DNA of 64,000 nt from Mycobacterium sp. E787 (lineage in GTDB: Bacteria > Actinomycetota > Actinomycetes > Mycobacteriales > Mycobacteriaceae). Positions within the stretch are counted from its first letter, which is position 1. Each line of letters begins with the position of its first letter. The DNA lies in NCBI RefSeq assembly GCF_001668725.1, contig NZ_LZKL01000064.1:295649-359648 (forward strand), in the 5' to 3' direction. Below are positions 62,437 to 64,000 of the stretch, in pieces. The notes beneath the pieces are model-generated. The model made no database searches. It was given only the letters and a program-made list of their open reading frames with translations, and was not told the DNA's origin. The position numbers and the translations under genes were made by a program.

Positions 62437-62730
62437 TTACGACCACTTGCGGGTCGGGCCGCGGGTGGCACGGTTGGCCCAGCACGGGGTGTGCCAATGC
62501 CGCCGGTCATCGGTTCCCTGCGGGGATTCGGTCGGCCACACCACCAGATGTGCGGTGCCGGAAGGGATTTCGTGATCGCAACCCGGGCAGCGATAGGTCT
62601 TGACCGCGCGGGCCGCAGCGACCGGTCGCACCTCGTATTCGTAGCCGTCGGGTCCGGTCTCGACCCGGCACGGGATCGGCGCCAGGGGTGCCGGCCGCTG
62701 CCGGCGTGGCGGTGGGCGGCGCCGAGGCAT
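62437..62730 (-). CDS. Conserved hypothetical zinc-ribbon-like protein (Rv1322-like)
   Basis: A 97-residue basic protein. The N-terminus is Arg/Pro-rich (MPRRRPPPRRQRPAPLAPIP), followed by a probable zinc site formed by CPGCDH and, about 25 residues on, HWHTPCW. The C-terminus is basic (NRATRGPTRKWS). ATG 62730 is the only start giving the known family length. It follows nucS on the same strand after 23 bp and is probably co-transcribed with it. A nucleic-acid-related role is plausible from composition and partner, but unproven. Confidence 0.8.
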   Translation of the reverse strand: MPRRRPPPRRQRPAPLAPIPCRVETGPDGYEYEVRPVAAARAVKTYRCPGCDHEIPSGTAHLVVWPTESPQGTDDRRHWHTPCWANRATRGPTRKWS

Positions 62731-62753
62731 GCCCCGCAGTCTAGTTGGGCACG

Positions 62754-63425
62754 TCAGAACAACCGGTATTCGTCGCTGTCCATGCCGCGCATCTGATCGT
62801 AATCCAGTGTGACGCAGCGGATCCCGCGGTCGGTGGCCAGCGTGCGCGCTTGCGGTTTGATCTGCTGGGCGGCGAAGACGCCCTTGACCGGCGCCAGCAC
62901 GCTGTCGCGGTTGAGCAACTCGAGGTAGCGGGTGAGCTGCTCCACGCCGTCGATCTCCCCGCGCCGCTTGATTTCCACCGCGACCGAGCCGCCGCTTTCG
63001 TCGCGGCAGAGCAGATCGACGGGCCCGATCGCGGTCATGTACTCGCGACGGACCAACGTGTACCCCTCGCCCAGCAGCTGGACGTGCTCGGCGAGCAACG
63101 CCTGCAGGTGGGCCTCGACGCCGTCCTTCACCAGGCCCGGGTCGACGCCCAGATCGTGGCTGGAGTCGTGTTCGATCTCCTCGACGGTGATGCGCAGCTG
63201 CTCGCCGGCCTTGTTCTCCACCACCCAGAGCGGCACCTGTCCGGCGTCCTCCTCGGTCAGCCAGCAGGGCGGGCTCATCCAGTTCAGCGGCTTGTAGGCG
63301 CGGTCGTCGGCGTGCACGCTGACCGACCCGTCGGCCTTGAACAGCAGCAGTCGCCGCGCGGAAGGTAGGTGTGCGGTGAGCCGGCCGACGTAGTCGACGG
63401 TGCATTGGGCGATGACGAGGCGCAC
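62754..63425 (-). CDS. nucS: Mismatch-specific endonuclease NucS/EndoMS
   Basis: A 223-residue endonuclease that replaces MutS/MutL mismatch repair in actinobacteria by cutting both strands at mismatches. The N-terminal DNA-binding half ([27 protein letters not shown]) is joined to a PD-(D/E)xK nuclease domain. In that domain Asp in [13 protein letters not shown] and the ExK in [10 protein letters not shown] are the catalytic residues. The C-terminal tail DSDEYRLF fits a sliding-clamp-binding peptide. The GTG start at 63425 gives the usual N-terminus MRLVIAQC; the more upstream frame has no homology. Confidence 0.95.
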   Translation of the reverse strand: MRLVIAQCTVDYVGRLTAHLPSARRLLLFKADGSVSVHADDRAYKPLNWMSPPCWLTEEDAGQVPLWVVENKAGEQLRITVEEIEHDSSHDLGVDPGLVKDGVEAHLQALLAEHVQLLGEGYTLVRREYMTAIGPVDLLCRDESGGSVAVEIKRRGEIDGVEQLTRYLELLNRDSVLAPVKGVFAAQQIKPQARTLATDRGIRCVTLDYDQMRGMDSDEYRLF

Positions 63426-63470
63426 CCGACTCACCTTAGAGCTTGGGCGACAAATTAGGCTTGCGCCACC

Positions 63471-64000
63471 ATGTCGGCCAAAAAGAGCATGGCACAACGT
63501 ATCGGCCGGGTGCTCGAGCGGATTACCCGCCAGAGCGGCCGGCTACCGGAAACGCCTGCGTACGGGTCGCTGCTCCTCGGGCGGGTGACGGAAAGCCAGC
63601 GGCGGCGGCGCATCCGCATCCAGATCATCATGACCGTGCTGGTGCTGGGTGCGAACCTCATCGGTATCGCCGCGGTAATGCTGATCGTGACGGTGGCGGT
63701 TCCGGAACCCAGCGTGTTCGACGACGCGCCGGCGTGGCTCACGTTCGGAGTCGTGCCGGCCTACATCGCGCTGGCTTTGGCGCTGGGCACGTATTGGATC
63801 ACCCGCCAGACCGTGATCGCCCTGCGCTGGGCGATCGACGAGCGCATGCCGACCCGCGACGACGAGCGCAACACCTTTCTGGCCCCGTGGCGGATCGCCG
63901 CCTACGACCTCATCCTCTGGGGCGTCGGGACGATCGTGCTGACGACCCTCTACGGCCTGATCAACACGATGTTCATCCCGCGGTTCATCGTCGCGGTGGG
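63471..64000 (+). CDS. Membrane adenylate cyclase (Rv1320c-like), 3' end outside window
   Basis: The first 176 codons of a larger protein, cut by the window edge. From ATG 63471 it reads a cytoplasmic, basic leader containing [19 protein letters not shown], then transmembrane segments at about residues 49-76, 90-110 and 146-166. This N-terminus is that of the mycobacterial Rv1318c-Rv1320c group of class III adenylate cyclases, which continue with more membrane helices, a HAMP linker and a catalytic domain. Those parts lie beyond base 64000, so cyclase activity is inferred from the membrane part and from its place next to nucS. Confidence 0.85.
   Translation, partial: MSAKKSMAQRIGRVLERITRQSGRLPETPAYGSLLLGRVTESQRRRRIRIQIIMTVLVLGANLIGIAAVMLIVTVAVPEPSVFDDAPAWLTFGVVPAYIALALALGTYWITRQTVIALRWAIDERMPTRDDERNTFLAPWRIAAYDLILWGVGTIVLTTLYGLINTMFIPRFIVAV

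Overview
The window is high-GC actinobacterial DNA and almost certainly comes from a slow-growing, non-tuberculous Mycobacterium. The evidence is a PE protein with a Gly-rich tail, a GlgE/GlgB/GlgP cluster, NucS, a DesA3-type desaturase with its reductase, a mycofactocin-coupled dehydrogenase, an IdeR box, and a block from about 40.9 to 64 kb that follows the gene order M. tuberculosis Rv1343c to Rv1320c. Locus names are recalled from knowledge of the M. tuberculosis genome, not searched. The species cannot be fixed from this sequence alone.

Left part (1-27 kb): a dense CoA-dependent catabolic cluster. It holds five acyl-CoA ligases (one cut by the window edge), five crotonase-fold enzymes, two acyl-CoA dehydrogenases, two amidohydrolases, a P450, a CaiB-type CoA transferase, an SMP-30-type hydrolase, a DapA-fold aldolase, an SDR, a hotdog protein and a TetR regulator. 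Four operator-like inverted repeats of identical geometry (two 9-bp arms, 3-bp spacer) sit at 2136, 14330, 17225 and 19856, each in front of one of the transcription units. They suggest one regulon, most simply run by the TetR protein at 17354. The substrate is unknown. A symporter pair (5458-7436) and three small stress-type genes (14.4-15.3 kb) are interspersed. An NmrA-like gene (4661-5292) is a decayed remnant.

Middle part (26.8-36 kb): a second lipid-oxidation module. SDR, thiolase, CaiB transferase, acyl-CoA dehydrogenase and a GntR/FCD regulator form one leftward operon. It diverges from an acyl-CoA dehydrogenase plus mycofactocin-coupled SDR. A flavin-type oxidase-fold protein and an ACAD10-type phosphotransferase follow. 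Next come an iron-regulated siderophore-interacting protein behind a good IdeR box, and the DesA3-like desaturase with its ferredoxin-type reductase.

Right part (39.5-64 kb): small proteins, a tRNA-Leu(TAG), then conserved chromosomal backbone. This includes rdgB, rph, the MBL phosphodiesterase, murI, rhomboid protease, P1 peptidase, DUF2017 and clpS. It continues with pncB, dinG, glgP, glgE, glgB, a PE gene, a thioredoxin-like TPR protein, fadA4, methylmalonyl-CoA epimerase, nucS and a truncated adenylate cyclase. Against the M. tuberculosis order, the mec-cysO-cysM cassette is missing between the rhomboid and P1-peptidase genes, where only 74 bp with a perfect hairpin remain. A deazaflavin-dependent reductase gene has been added between rdgB and rph.
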